Source: JBFEYJ01 sp041563315 (lineage in GTDB: Bacteria; Pseudomonadota; Gammaproteobacteria; Thiohalomonadales; Thiohalomonadaceae). Taken from it: 7,524 bases of DNA. Below the pieces are notes generated by a model. The model made no database searches. It was not told the origin of the DNA and was given only the letters and a program-made list of their open reading frames with translations. The translations under genes and the position numbers were made by a program. Below are positions 1 to 6,138 of the stretch, piece after piece. The stretch is from the NCBI GenBank assembly GCA_041563315.1, contig JBFFNE010000109.1, positions 1 through 7,524 of the forward strand, in the 5' to 3' direction. Positions within the stretch are counted from its first letter, which is position 1, and the number at the start of each line of letters is the position of its first letter.

Positions 1-226
1 CACCAACCTCGAGGCCAATACGACGCAAGTAACCCGTCACCGGAGCGGAAACGATAAAGCGATCCTTGACCCGTGTCCTCCCTTCCTCGCTGACGCTAAC
101 GCGCAACACATCGCGCACCACCGGTGCGGCATCGACCTCGATTGGAGGCGGAATGAAACCGTAGACGATCGCGGCCAACACGAGCAACGCGAGTATGATC
201 ATGGCGAAGCGACGTCTAAACCGCAT
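1..226 (-). CDS. HlyD-family membrane-fusion (periplasmic adaptor) protein, N-terminal part only
   Basis: Only the first 75 codons lie in the window; the gene runs off the left edge. The translation starts MRFRRRFAMIILALLVLAAI: a short arginine-rich cytoplasmic tail, then one hydrophobic segment at about residues 8-24 (inner-membrane anchor or uncleaved signal). It continues into a periplasmic stretch with the pattern that begins the barrel-sandwich/lipoyl-like region of adaptors, VSEEGRTRVKDRFIVSAPVTG followed closely by LRRIGLEVG, at about residues 45-75. The ATG at 226-224 is preceded by AGAGG four bases upstream, with further purine-rich Shine-Dalgarno-like stretches before it. It is the third gene of the operon after an ABC ATPase and an FtsX-type permease, 69 nt behind the permease stop. 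By family, such adaptors link the inner-membrane transporter to an outer-membrane channel such as TolC. The family call is firm; the substrate and the C-terminal domains cannot be seen. Confidence 0.85.
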   Translation of the reverse strand, partial: MRFRRRFAMIILALLVLAAIVYGFIPPPIEVDAAPVVRDVLRVSVSEEGRTRVKDRFIVSAPVTGYLRRIGLEVG

Positions 227-295
227 TTTACCTCTGACTCCTCACCTCAAACTCCCTCCTCACACCATTGCCTTCCAAAACAACTTGCCACTAAA
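227..295 (-). promoter_or_regulatory. Purine-rich spacer with repeated Shine-Dalgarno-like motifs before the adaptor gene
   Basis: This is the 69-nt gap between the permease stop (TGA, 298-296) and the adaptor ATG (226). On the minus strand its last 40 or so bases are almost all purine and contain several anti-16S-complementary stretches (GAGGAGGGAG, GAGGTGAGGAG, AGAGG), the last one best spaced for the ATG. No hairpin with a T tract is visible, so the three genes are probably co-transcribed. The extra motifs may raise ribosome loading on the adaptor; that is inference. Confidence 0.4.
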
Positions 296-2659
296 TCATT
301 CCCGGGTTTTCAACACAGCAACGAGATCAAGTCGTCCAAGTTTATGCCCGATCATCACGGCCGAAGCACAGGCCGACAGCAGTACCACCGTAGCGGCGCT
401 GGCGTAAGTGGCCGACTCCAGCACCAGCGGCACCCGATAGAGATCGGTCCTGAACTGACTGGCGAGAAATGCGCACAGCCCTTCGCCAACAAGAAATCCC
501 AGGGGAATGGCAAGTAAGGTGAGCAGCGCCAGCTCACCAAGCAGGATGTAGGCAACCTCGCCATGGGTAAAGCCTAGCACCCGCAGGCTCGCAAGTTCAC
601 GGCCACGCTCGGAGAGCGCAATTCGCGCGGTGTTGTAGACCACACCCACGGCGATAGAGGCACCGAGTATATTGGCGATAAAACTGAAAAAGAGCACCGT
701 CTCCGCCATGGTGTCGAGAAAACTCTGAATCGCACTCTTGCGCACAACCGTTCCCGCCACACGCGGTATCCTCTTCAACTGCGCGTAGACTTGCTCCCTC
801 TCCTGCGGCTCGACTGACAGATAGGCACCGGAGATCACATCGCCCTCGCGCATCAGACGATTGAGCGCATCGATGCGCATATATCCCCATACCCCGAGGT
901 ACTGTTTGGTTACCGCCGCCACCGGCACCCGGCGTACCGGCTGACTCTCTTCCAGCACCTCAAGAGTCAGCATATCGCCCGGCACCACCCCGAGGATCTC
1001 TGCCAGATGATCGGTGAGCACCACCCCCTCCGGTGGTAACTCAATGGGTGTGAGCGAGGCATCCAGTAACCGCATCAGCTCGCCGCCCGGCTCAACTCCC
1101 TCCAAAGCGGTACGGTAGGTGCGGTGCTCATAGCGCATCCGTACTGCAAGAGTGCGATAGGGTTCAGCGTGACTGACGCCAGGCATTGCCTGCAGTTCGT
1201 GAAGGGCGCGGCGAGCCGTTGGATCGATAAAATGTACCGACAGATCATCGCGTTTGCTCATGGAAAACTGCACATCGACCATGTGACTGATCGCATCTTC
1301 CTGAAAATTACCCACCATCATGATGCCGCAGGCCAGTGCGATACCGATCACCGACATCAGAGACTTTAACGGACGCCGTTCAATGTGGCGGATGATCATT
1401 TTTGTTGGTTGGGTCAAGTAGCGCTGGAGTCCGAACCGCTCAAGTGGGGTAACACGATAGACAACAGGTGATTCGGGGCGCATCGCCTCAGCCGGAGACA
1501 GCAATACGGCCTGGCGCACCGCCAGCAATGTGCCGCTAACCGCGGATAAAACGGTCACAGCGGCGGCAACAATGACCACCATGGGCTGCAGCAAATAATG
1601 CAGGTAGGGAAAGCGGTAGAATTCCATATAGATCAGACTGAGCATTTTTCCCCAGTAGACGCCTAGGATCACGCCGATCGTTATCCCGAGCAGCACGATC
1701 AGCAGCACCAGCTTGAGATAATGTGCCCCGACCACTCTGTTGCTATAACCGAAGGCCTTGAGAATCGCGATTTGATCTCGCTGGGTATTGATCAGGCGCT
1801 GTAGCACTACGTTGAGGAGGAAGGCGGCCACACCAATGAAGATCAGGGGAAATACCGTTGCCATGGTATGCAGCTGGCGGAGCTCCTCGGAGAGAAAACG
1901 GTGCGAAAACTGATCCTCACGGGCATAGGCACCGAAACCACCGTAGGGGGCCAACAACTCATCGAGCTGATCGAGTACCGAACCCAGGGCAGCACCGGTG
2001 GCGAGACTCAATGCCACATCGTTGAACGCCCCCTCCATATCATAAGCACTCGCCAGTGCACTGCGCCCCATCCACATCACACCATAGCGCTTGTAGTCCG
2101 GGAAAAAGGCGCCGGGCGCGATCTGATAGACATATTCCGGTGACAGCACGATACCGACGATGGTGAGCGCCTTGCGCTTACCCTTGATGATCGCATGCAG
2201 CCTGTCTCCTGGCTGCAGACGATGGGCATCGGCAAAGACCTCGCTAACCATCACCTCATCGTCACGGTACGGCTCGATAAACCGCCCGCGACGCAGGTAC
2301 AACTGGTTCAGCAGTGCCTCGCCGTAATCGGGCAGTGAGATCAGCTTTCCGATCACCGGCTCATTAAATCCAGGAATGTCGAGATTGGCCGCGGCGGCGA
2401 CACGGGTTTCGACCCGCTCTACACCGGGGAGCGCCTCAATCCGTTCGCGCAGAGGATTCGGGGCGCGCTTGAGTGTGGCGAAGACCTCGGCAAAATGATT
2501 TTCACGATAGTAGCTCTCACGGGTGTGCTGCAGTGAATCATAGGTACTAAGAAACATCACCATTGTGGTAACGCCGCTAACGATCACAGCGGCAATGGCA
2601 AGGGCCTGGCCGCGCATCGCCCACAGCTCTCGCAACACCTTTTTGTCCAGAGCACGCAT
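296..2659 (-). CDS. ABC transporter permease with two FtsX-like domains (MacB/LolC-type exporter subunit)
   Basis: This 787-residue inner-membrane protein is built as two similar halves. Half one has a hydrophobic segment at about 18-38, a large periplasmic region at about 40-260, and three segments near 268-288, 315-337 and 358-382. Half two has a segment near 432-450, a second periplasmic region at about 455-650, and segments near 656-676, 703-725 and 750-770. Each half carries an FtsX-domain cytoplasmic loop, with RDQIAILKAFGYSNR (about 294-308) and GRELASLRVLGFTHGE (about 686-701); such loops contact the ATPase. That gives about eight segments, twice a canonical MacB permease (four) and without a fused ATPase. 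The ATG lies 3 nt after the stop of the ATPase gene, so translation is probably coupled. By family, such permeases work by mechanotransmission, driving periplasmic or outer-membrane export rather than moving substrate through their own membrane segments. The substrate is unknown: a drug, peptide, lipid or lipoprotein are all possible. Confidence 0.9.
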   Translation of the reverse strand: MRALDKKVLRELWAMRGQALAIAAVIVSGVTTMVMFLSTYDSLQHTRESYYRENHFAEVFATLKRAPNPLRERIEALPGVERVETRVAAAANLDIPGFNEPVIGKLISLPDYGEALLNQLYLRRGRFIEPYRDDEVMVSEVFADAHRLQPGDRLHAIIKGKRKALTIVGIVLSPEYVYQIAPGAFFPDYKRYGVMWMGRSALASAYDMEGAFNDVALSLATGAALGSVLDQLDELLAPYGGFGAYAREDQFSHRFLSEELRQLHTMATVFPLIFIGVAAFLLNVVLQRLINTQRDQIAILKAFGYSNRVVGAHYLKLVLLIVLLGITIGVILGVYWGKMLSLIYMEFYRFPYLHYLLQPMVVIVAAAVTVLSAVSGTLLAVRQAVLLSPAEAMRPESPVVYRVTPLERFGLQRYLTQPTKMIIRHIERRPLKSLMSVIGIALACGIMMVGNFQEDAISHMVDVQFSMSKRDDLSVHFIDPTARRALHELQAMPGVSHAEPYRTLAVRMRYEHRTYRTALEGVEPGGELMRLLDASLTPIELPPEGVVLTDHLAEILGVVPGDMLTLEVLEESQPVRRVPVAAVTKQYLGVWGYMRIDALNRLMREGDVISGAYLSVEPQEREQVYAQLKRIPRVAGTVVRKSAIQSFLDTMAETVLFFSFIANILGASIAVGVVYNTARIALSERGRELASLRVLGFTHGEVAYILLGELALLTLLAIPLGFLVGEGLCAFLASQFRTDLYRVPLVLESATYASAATVVLLSACASAVMIGHKLGRLDLVAVLKTRE

Positions 2660-2662
2660 CGC

Positions 2663-3388
2663 CTACCAGCTCAGCTCCCTGGCCTTTTTCTTCACCGCAT
2701 TGAAATGCACCTCGCCAATGGCCCCATCGGCCAGATGAATCACCCGGTCTGCCATCGCTGCAATGCCGGCATTATGGGTGATCAGTACCGTGGTGGTGCC
2801 GAGCGCCTGATTGACCCGTTCCAGCGCCTCCAGTACCACAATGCCAGTGGTCGAATCGAGTGCACCAGTCGGCTCATCGCACAGAAGCACCGCCGGATTC
2901 TTTGCGATGGCACGGGCAATGGCGATACGCTGCTGCTCGCCGCCGGAGAGCTGCGAGGGGAAGTGATCCATTCGTGCGCCCAATCCTACTATCTGTAATG
3001 CCTCCTCCGGCGACATCGGGTTGCGAGCGATCTCGGTCACCACTGCCACATTCTCCCTCGCAGTAAGGCTTGGAATGAGGTTGTAGAACTGAAATACGAA
3101 GCCGACGTGGTAGCGGCGGTACGTGGTCAGTTCCCGATCATCGGCATCGGTCAGGTTACGCCCCAGGTAAGAAACCTGGCCACTGGTGGCAGTATCGAGC
3201 CCGCCGAGTATATTGAGTAAAGTCGACTTGCCACTGCCTGAGGGACCGAGTAATACCACCAGCTCGCCGGCATAAAGATCCAGATCGATACCACGCAGGG
3301 CATGCACCTGCACCTCTCCCATTGAGTAGACCTTGGTCAGTCCACTGGCGTGAAACACCACCTCGCGATTATCCGTTGTCTGACTCAT
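2663..3388 (-). CDS. ABC transporter ATP-binding protein (MacB/LolD-type)
   Basis: The 241-residue nucleotide-binding subunit has all catalytic motifs intact: Walker A GPSGSGKST at 48-56, Q-loop Gln100, signature LSGGE at 147-151, Walker B VLLCDE ending at Glu172 (catalytic glutamate), D-loop GALD at 175-178 and switch His205. The closely packed GPSGSGKST and DEPTGALD motifs are typical of the LolD/MacB/FtsE branch of export-type ATPases. The protein is cytoplasmic and should dimerise to energise the permease encoded 3 nt downstream. It is the first gene of the operon and diverges from a small plus-strand ORF. The ATG at 3388-3386 gives a normal family N-terminus, about 18 residues before the conserved LTKVYS region, but no Shine-Dalgarno is visible: the start follows directly on seven T residues and a small hairpin. 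The C-terminal tail after about residue 225 is short and lysine-rich. The substrate cannot be told from the ATPase. Confidence 0.95.
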   Translation of the reverse strand: MSQTTDNREVVFHASGLTKVYSMGEVQVHALRGIDLDLYAGELVVLLGPSGSGKSTLLNILGGLDTATSGQVSYLGRNLTDADDRELTTYRRYHVGFVFQFYNLIPSLTARENVAVVTEIARNPMSPEEALQIVGLGARMDHFPSQLSGGEQQRIAIARAIAKNPAVLLCDEPTGALDSTTGIVVLEALERVNQALGTTTVLITHNAGIAAMADRVIHLADGAIGEVHFNAVKKKARELSW

Positions 3389-3410
3389 AAAAAAATGACC
3401 ACAGAGGTCA
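3389..3410 (-). promoter_or_regulatory. Small hairpin plus T7 tract abutting the ABC ATPase start codon
   Basis: Read on the minus strand, TGACC, a TCTGT loop and GGTCA (arms at 3410-3406 and 3400-3396) are followed at once by seven T residues (3395-3389) and then the ATG. The form is that of a weak intrinsic terminator or attenuator, but the stem is only 5 bp, so strong termination is doubtful. It occupies the place where a Shine-Dalgarno should be. The same bases include TTGACC followed 16 nt later by TATGAG, a promoter-like pair, which would however start transcription after the ATG. Confidence 0.3.
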
Positions 3411-3591
3411 AGGAGATGTTGGCACCCGATACGCCCCGTCAGCTGTCTTTGCTTCGTACAGTGTTCTCAGGAGTGACATCTGGCTTGCCCATAAGTATCA
3501 GGTTATTAAAACATGACAGAGTACTGTTTCTTTTCCTTGTATATGATGAATTTAGCTGAACATGGATAATGGGCAAGGATGGAGGGAAAAC
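3389..3591. other. Divergent intergenic region between the ABC operon and the small plus-strand ORF
   Basis: These 203 bp must hold the promoter of the minus-strand ABC operon and any promoter of the plus-strand ORF. It is visibly richer in A and T than the flanking genes, most clearly at 3490-3560. TATGAT at 3542-3547 (plus) is a possible -10 box for the ORF, but no good -35 lies 16-18 nt before it. An imperfect palindrome, ACAG-AGTA-CTGT, is at 3517-3528. A further open frame (3395-3559, plus) fits inside this region but has no ribosome binding site. No promoter can be assigned with confidence. Confidence 0.5.
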
Positions 3592-3756
3592 ATGATTGTT
3601 CACGATGCGGTTAAATGGGCACAGCATGCGTTAAGGTCGGGTTGGAAAGAGCGAACTGGAATTGCTGCTGCAGACCCGCAGCAAAAGCATATACCAGAGA
3701 TTATCGAGGCTATTAGCCACGGGTGTCGTTTAGTTTGTACTGTTATCGACGAATGA
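3592..3756 (+). CDS. Small hypothetical protein, 54 residues, family not recognised
   Basis: The start at ATG 3592 is chosen because GGAGGG (3581-3586) lies 5 nt before it, an almost ideal Shine-Dalgarno. An in-frame ATG at 3562 has none. The ORF ends in tandem stops, TGA TGA (3754-3759). The product opens MIVHDAVKWAQHALRSGWKE, which could form an amphipathic helix. A short, polar, proline- and glutamine-containing middle follows (about 28-36), then a second possible helix (IPEIIEAI) and a C-terminal HGCRLVCTVIDE with two cysteines at 45 and 49. Charge is near neutral. There is no signal peptide or membrane segment, so it is probably cytoplasmic. It is the only plus-strand gene called here; it diverges from the ABC operon and converges on pabB 18 bp away. 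Its codons favour A or T in the third position more than its neighbours, which may mean foreign origin, an orphan gene or low expression. It could also be a chance ORF. I assign no function. Confidence 0.5.
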   Translation: MIVHDAVKWAQHALRSGWKERTGIAAADPQQKHIPEIIEAISHGCRLVCTVIDE

Positions 3757-3774
3757 TGAGCGACAGCAGGAGGT

Positions 3775-5157
3775 TTATTCCATTTGAAAGGTATTAAAAA
3801 ATACCGCTGCCTTGTCGAAGGTTTCCTGATACTCCGCGGCACATTCGGAATCCCTGACGATCCCGCCCCCGGCGGAGTAATAGAGCGTTCCATCACGATG
3901 TAGCGCGGTGCGAATCACAATATTACTGTCCATGTTACCGTCAAAACCGATATAGCCGATACTGCCGCAGTAGATCCCACGCCGGCACGGTTCCAGCTCT
4001 TCGATTATCTGCATCGCACGCAATTTGGGCGCTCCGGTGATCGACCCACCCGGGAAAGAGTCTCTCAGTAGTTTCAGCGCATCGCTCCCACCACACAACT
4101 CCCCTTTGATCACACTGACAAGATGGTGCACGCTGGCGTAGCTCTCAACGGAGAACAGCTGCGGCACCCGTACCGAGCCGATACAGCAGTTTTTGCCCAA
4201 ATCATTACGCAGAAGATCGACGATCATCAGATTCTCGGCGCGATCCTTGGCACTGAGTAACAGCTCGTCTCTCAGTGCACAGTCAGTATCCGGGTCATGG
4301 CTTCGAGGGCGAGTGCCCTTGATGGGGCGGGTTTCCACTCTCCGCCCCTGCAGCCGGAGAAAACGTTCTGGCGAAGAACACAAGATTTGACCATAAGGGG
4401 TATTGAGGTAGGCGGAGAAAGGAGCCGGGTTTTGCTGTCGCAGCTGCAGGTATCCTTGCCAGGGATCACCGGTGACCTCGACTGAAAAACGCTGTGCGAA
4501 GTTCACCTGATAGCAGTCACCTTCCACAAGATAATTCTGTATCCGTTTAAAGGCCTTTGCATAGCCCGCTTCGTTCATATTGGAGCGAATAGCCGAGGTT
4601 GCACTGAACTTGCCGACCTCCAGTGCCTGCACTTCACTGAACCGCCTTTTCAGCCGAGGCCAGCTATCATGCGTCTCCTTGCAGCGCCCATGAGAAACCA
4701 GCCAGCAGCGCTGCTCATGATGATCGAAAACGACGGCCCAGTCGTAAAGACCAATGGCCATCTCCGGCATCCTGATATCATCCATCGCTGTGGCAGGTAG
4801 AGGTTCAATGCGTCTTGCCAGATCATAGCCAAAATAGCCGACAGCACCTCCGGCAAAGGGAATCTGGGGATCACACTCGTATTGCGGGTCTGCCCCGAGT
4901 ACTTCTCGGAGGAGTTCGAAGGGATCCTCGCTGGAAGAAGAGCAACCCTCCGCGGCGGTTACCTGCGTCTCATCGCCGTGGGTGACAAGGGTCAGCCAGG
5001 GTTCGGCAACGAGGATATCAAAACGATTAAGCTCGCCTTCGCTCGCCGTACCTGCGCTGCTATCGAGCCACATCGACCATGGAGAGTTAGCCAACGCGGC
5101 GAACAAGCGCTGTGGTTCAGGGTCGTAACGGAGTTCGAATTTCAGTGGCAATGACAT
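3775..5157 (-). CDS. pabB: Aminodeoxychorismate synthase component I (PabB)
   Basis: This 460-residue cytoplasmic enzyme converts chorismate and ammonia (from the PabA glutaminase) to 4-amino-4-deoxychorismate, the precursor of p-aminobenzoate and folate. The chorismate-binding domain fills about residues 195-458: YQVNFAQRF (216-224), NPAPFSAYL (243-251), SSPERF (261-266), the diagnostic PIKGT with Lys280, DRAENLMIVDLLRND (305-319, Mg-binding and active-site region), FPGGSITGAPK (368-378) and GSIGYIG (398-404). A lysine in PIKGT marks PabB; TrpE and the salicylate/isochorismate enzymes carry other residues there. The N-terminal domain (about 10-150) has SPWSMWLDS near residue 25, the region that holds bound tryptophan in E. 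coli PabB. Its length is close to that of E. coli PabB, and no PabA or PabC domain is fused. Neither pabA nor pabC is in the window. The upstream tRNA terminator isolates it, so it needs its own promoter; TAATAT (minus, 5187-5182) is a weak candidate. The Shine-Dalgarno is poor. Confidence 0.95.
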   Translation of the reverse strand: MSLPLKFELRYDPEPQRLFAALANSPWSMWLDSSAGTASEGELNRFDILVAEPWLTLVTHGDETQVTAAEGCSSSSEDPFELLREVLGADPQYECDPQIPFAGGAVGYFGYDLARRIEPLPATAMDDIRMPEMAIGLYDWAVVFDHHEQRCWLVSHGRCKETHDSWPRLKRRFSEVQALEVGKFSATSAIRSNMNEAGYAKAFKRIQNYLVEGDCYQVNFAQRFSVEVTGDPWQGYLQLRQQNPAPFSAYLNTPYGQILCSSPERFLRLQGRRVETRPIKGTRPRSHDPDTDCALRDELLLSAKDRAENLMIVDLLRNDLGKNCCIGSVRVPQLFSVESYASVHHLVSVIKGELCGGSDALKLLRDSFPGGSITGAPKLRAMQIIEELEPCRRGIYCGSIGYIGFDGNMDSNIVIRTALHRDGTLYYSAGGGIVRDSECAAEYQETFDKAAVFFNTFQME

Positions 5158-5275
5158 GGAACACCCGTGATGGTAGCCCTCATATTAGCTGACTGCCGCG
5201 CGAAACAGTATCGCACTGGGCTGAGAGAAACCCCGGCTTGTTGCGGTTGGCGAAACACACAAAGGATGCCCATAA

Positions 5276-5313
5276 CGAAAAACGGCAGGCAGGACCCATG
5301 TCCTGTCTGCCGT
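5276..5313 (-). terminator. Strong rho-independent terminator after tRNA-Pro
   Basis: On the minus strand a 14-position stem (arms 5313-5300 and 5295-5282) with a single A-C mismatch and a four-base loop (ATGG) is followed by TTTTT and then CGTT. The stem is GC-rich. It lies about 25 nt beyond the tRNA 3' end and should end the tRNA transcript before pabB. On the plus strand no T tract follows, so it acts in one direction only. Confidence 0.92.
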
Positions 5314-5326
5314 CATCGTCGATTCT

Positions 5327-5417
<91 letters not shown>

Positions 5418-5451
5418 AATTAAGTATCATCCCATCAGGAATGAGCCGCGC

Positions 5452-5480
5452 ATCATACACTAGATGATTGCGGTTGAGAA
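5452..5480 (-). promoter_or_regulatory. Candidate promoter of tRNA-Pro with GC-rich discriminator
   Basis: On the minus strand TTCTCA (5480-5475, a modest -35) is separated by 17 nt from TATGAT (5457-5452, a good -10). Directly behind the -10 comes GCGCGGC, a GC-rich discriminator as found at stringently controlled stable-RNA promoters. A start near 5445 would give a leader of about 30 nt before the tRNA. The -35 match is weak, and the tRNA might instead be processed from the upstream operon, since no terminator separates them. Confidence 0.45.
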
Positions 5481-5499
5481 CAAGTTACCGATGATTTTT

Positions 5500-5856
5500 T
5501 TAGCGCCGGAGGATATCCAGCACCTCCTCCAGCTCGGCCCTCAGCTGGCGGATAATCTGCTGGCTCTGGTTGGCATCCGTCTTGGTATCATCACTCTCAA
5601 GCTGCTGACGGGCGCCACCGATGGTGAAGCCCTGCTCATATAGCAGAGCACGGATTTGACGGATAATAATGACGTCCTGTCGCTGGTAATAGCGACGATT
5701 ACCCCGTCGCTTGACCGGACTCAGTTGTGGAAATTCCTGTTCCCAGTAACGCAGCACGTGCGGTTTGACGTTACATAACTCGCTGACTTCACCAATAGTA
5801 AAGTAGCGTTTACCGGGAATCGGGGGCAATTCGTTATTATTGCTGGGTTCCAGCAT
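5500..5856 (-). CDS. MerR-family transcriptional regulator, short form
   Basis: This 118-residue DNA-binding protein has a MerR winged helix-turn-helix at about residues 18-86: YFTIGEVSELCNVKPHVLRYWE (helix-turn-helix, 18-39), then RRGNRRYY as the wing (50-57), then a helix ending GFTIGGARQQL. The linker is short and polar (87-98). The C-terminal helix (about 98-118, heptad-like QIIRQLRAELEEVLDIL) is probably a dimerising coiled coil. There is no effector-binding domain and no cysteine cluster for metal or redox sensing; the only cysteine is Cys28. The start overlaps the end of ihfA by 20 nt, with AGAGG three bases before the ATG, which suggests translational coupling. A gene of this kind follows ihfA in many Gammaproteobacteria (for example PA2737 in Pseudomonas aeruginosa, from memory), but its targets are to my knowledge unassigned. 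The family is certain, the role is not. Confidence 0.93.
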   Translation of the reverse strand: MLEPSNNNELPPIPGKRYFTIGEVSELCNVKPHVLRYWEQEFPQLSPVKRRGNRRYYQRQDVIIIRQIRALLYEQGFTIGGARQQLESDDTKTDANQSQQIIRQLRAELEEVLDILRR

Positions 5857-6136
5857 ATGCCTCTACTCTTGCCTTGAGTTTTTGTCCTGGACGGAAGGTA
5901 ACAACACGACGAGCAGTAATAGGTATCTCCTCACCGGTTTTCGGGTTTCTTCCCGGTCGCTCTTTTTTGTCCCGCAGGTCGAAATTTCCAAAACCCGAGA
6001 GTTTTACCTGGTATCCATTCTCCAGCGCCATTCGGACCTCTTCAAAAAACTGCTCGACGAGTTCCTTGGCTTCCCGCTTGTTGAGCCCCAGCTCCTCAAA
6101 CAGGGTTTCAGCGATCGTTGCCTTCGTTAACGCCAT
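5837..6136 (-). CDS. ihfA: Integration host factor subunit alpha
   Basis: IHF is the heterodimeric nucleoid protein (with IhfB, not in this window) that bends DNA sharply at specific sites and assists recombination, replication and transcription. The 99-residue length equals that of E. coli IhfA, and the sequence follows it closely: MALTKA start, GLNKREAKELVEQFFEE (17-33), VKLSGFGNFDLRDK (44-57), then the beta arm with RPGRNPKTGEEIPITARRV (60-78). Pro65 of GRNPKTGE is the proline that intercalates between base pairs. FRPGQKLK (81-88) leads into the C-terminal helix; only the last few residues (AYAGTQQ) differ in character, as is usual. The start is 2 nt after the pheT stop, with AAGAGA six bases upstream inside pheT, so it is translated from the pheT transcript. 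An extra promoter inside pheT, as in E. coli, was sought but not clearly found. Confidence 0.98.
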   Translation of the reverse strand: MALTKATIAETLFEELGLNKREAKELVEQFFEEVRMALENGYQVKLSGFGNFDLRDKKERPGRNPKTGEEIPITARRVVTFRPGQKLKARVEAYAGTQQ

Positions 6137-6138
6137 AT

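Noticed and set aside
3389..3415. Promoter TTGACC-16 nt-TATGAG for the ABC operon
   Set aside because: Transcription would begin downstream of the ATPase ATG, and no convincing internal start codon with a ribosome binding site follows.
3439..3627. Minus-strand ORF of 62 residues upstream of the ABC ATPase
   Set aside because: No Shine-Dalgarno, improbable composition, and it overlaps the better-supported plus-strand ORF.
3562..3756. Longer version of the small ORF starting at ATG 3562 (64 residues)
   Set aside because: No ribosome binding site precedes 3562, while 3592 has GGAGGG at ideal spacing. Kept only as a possibility if the frame 3395-3559 is real.
3753..3797. Plus-strand mini-ORF of 14 codons overlapping the small ORF stop (ATGA) and running into the pabB 3' end
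   Set aside because: Too short and without a ribosome binding site for its own ATG; the overlap is an outcome of the tandem TGA stops.
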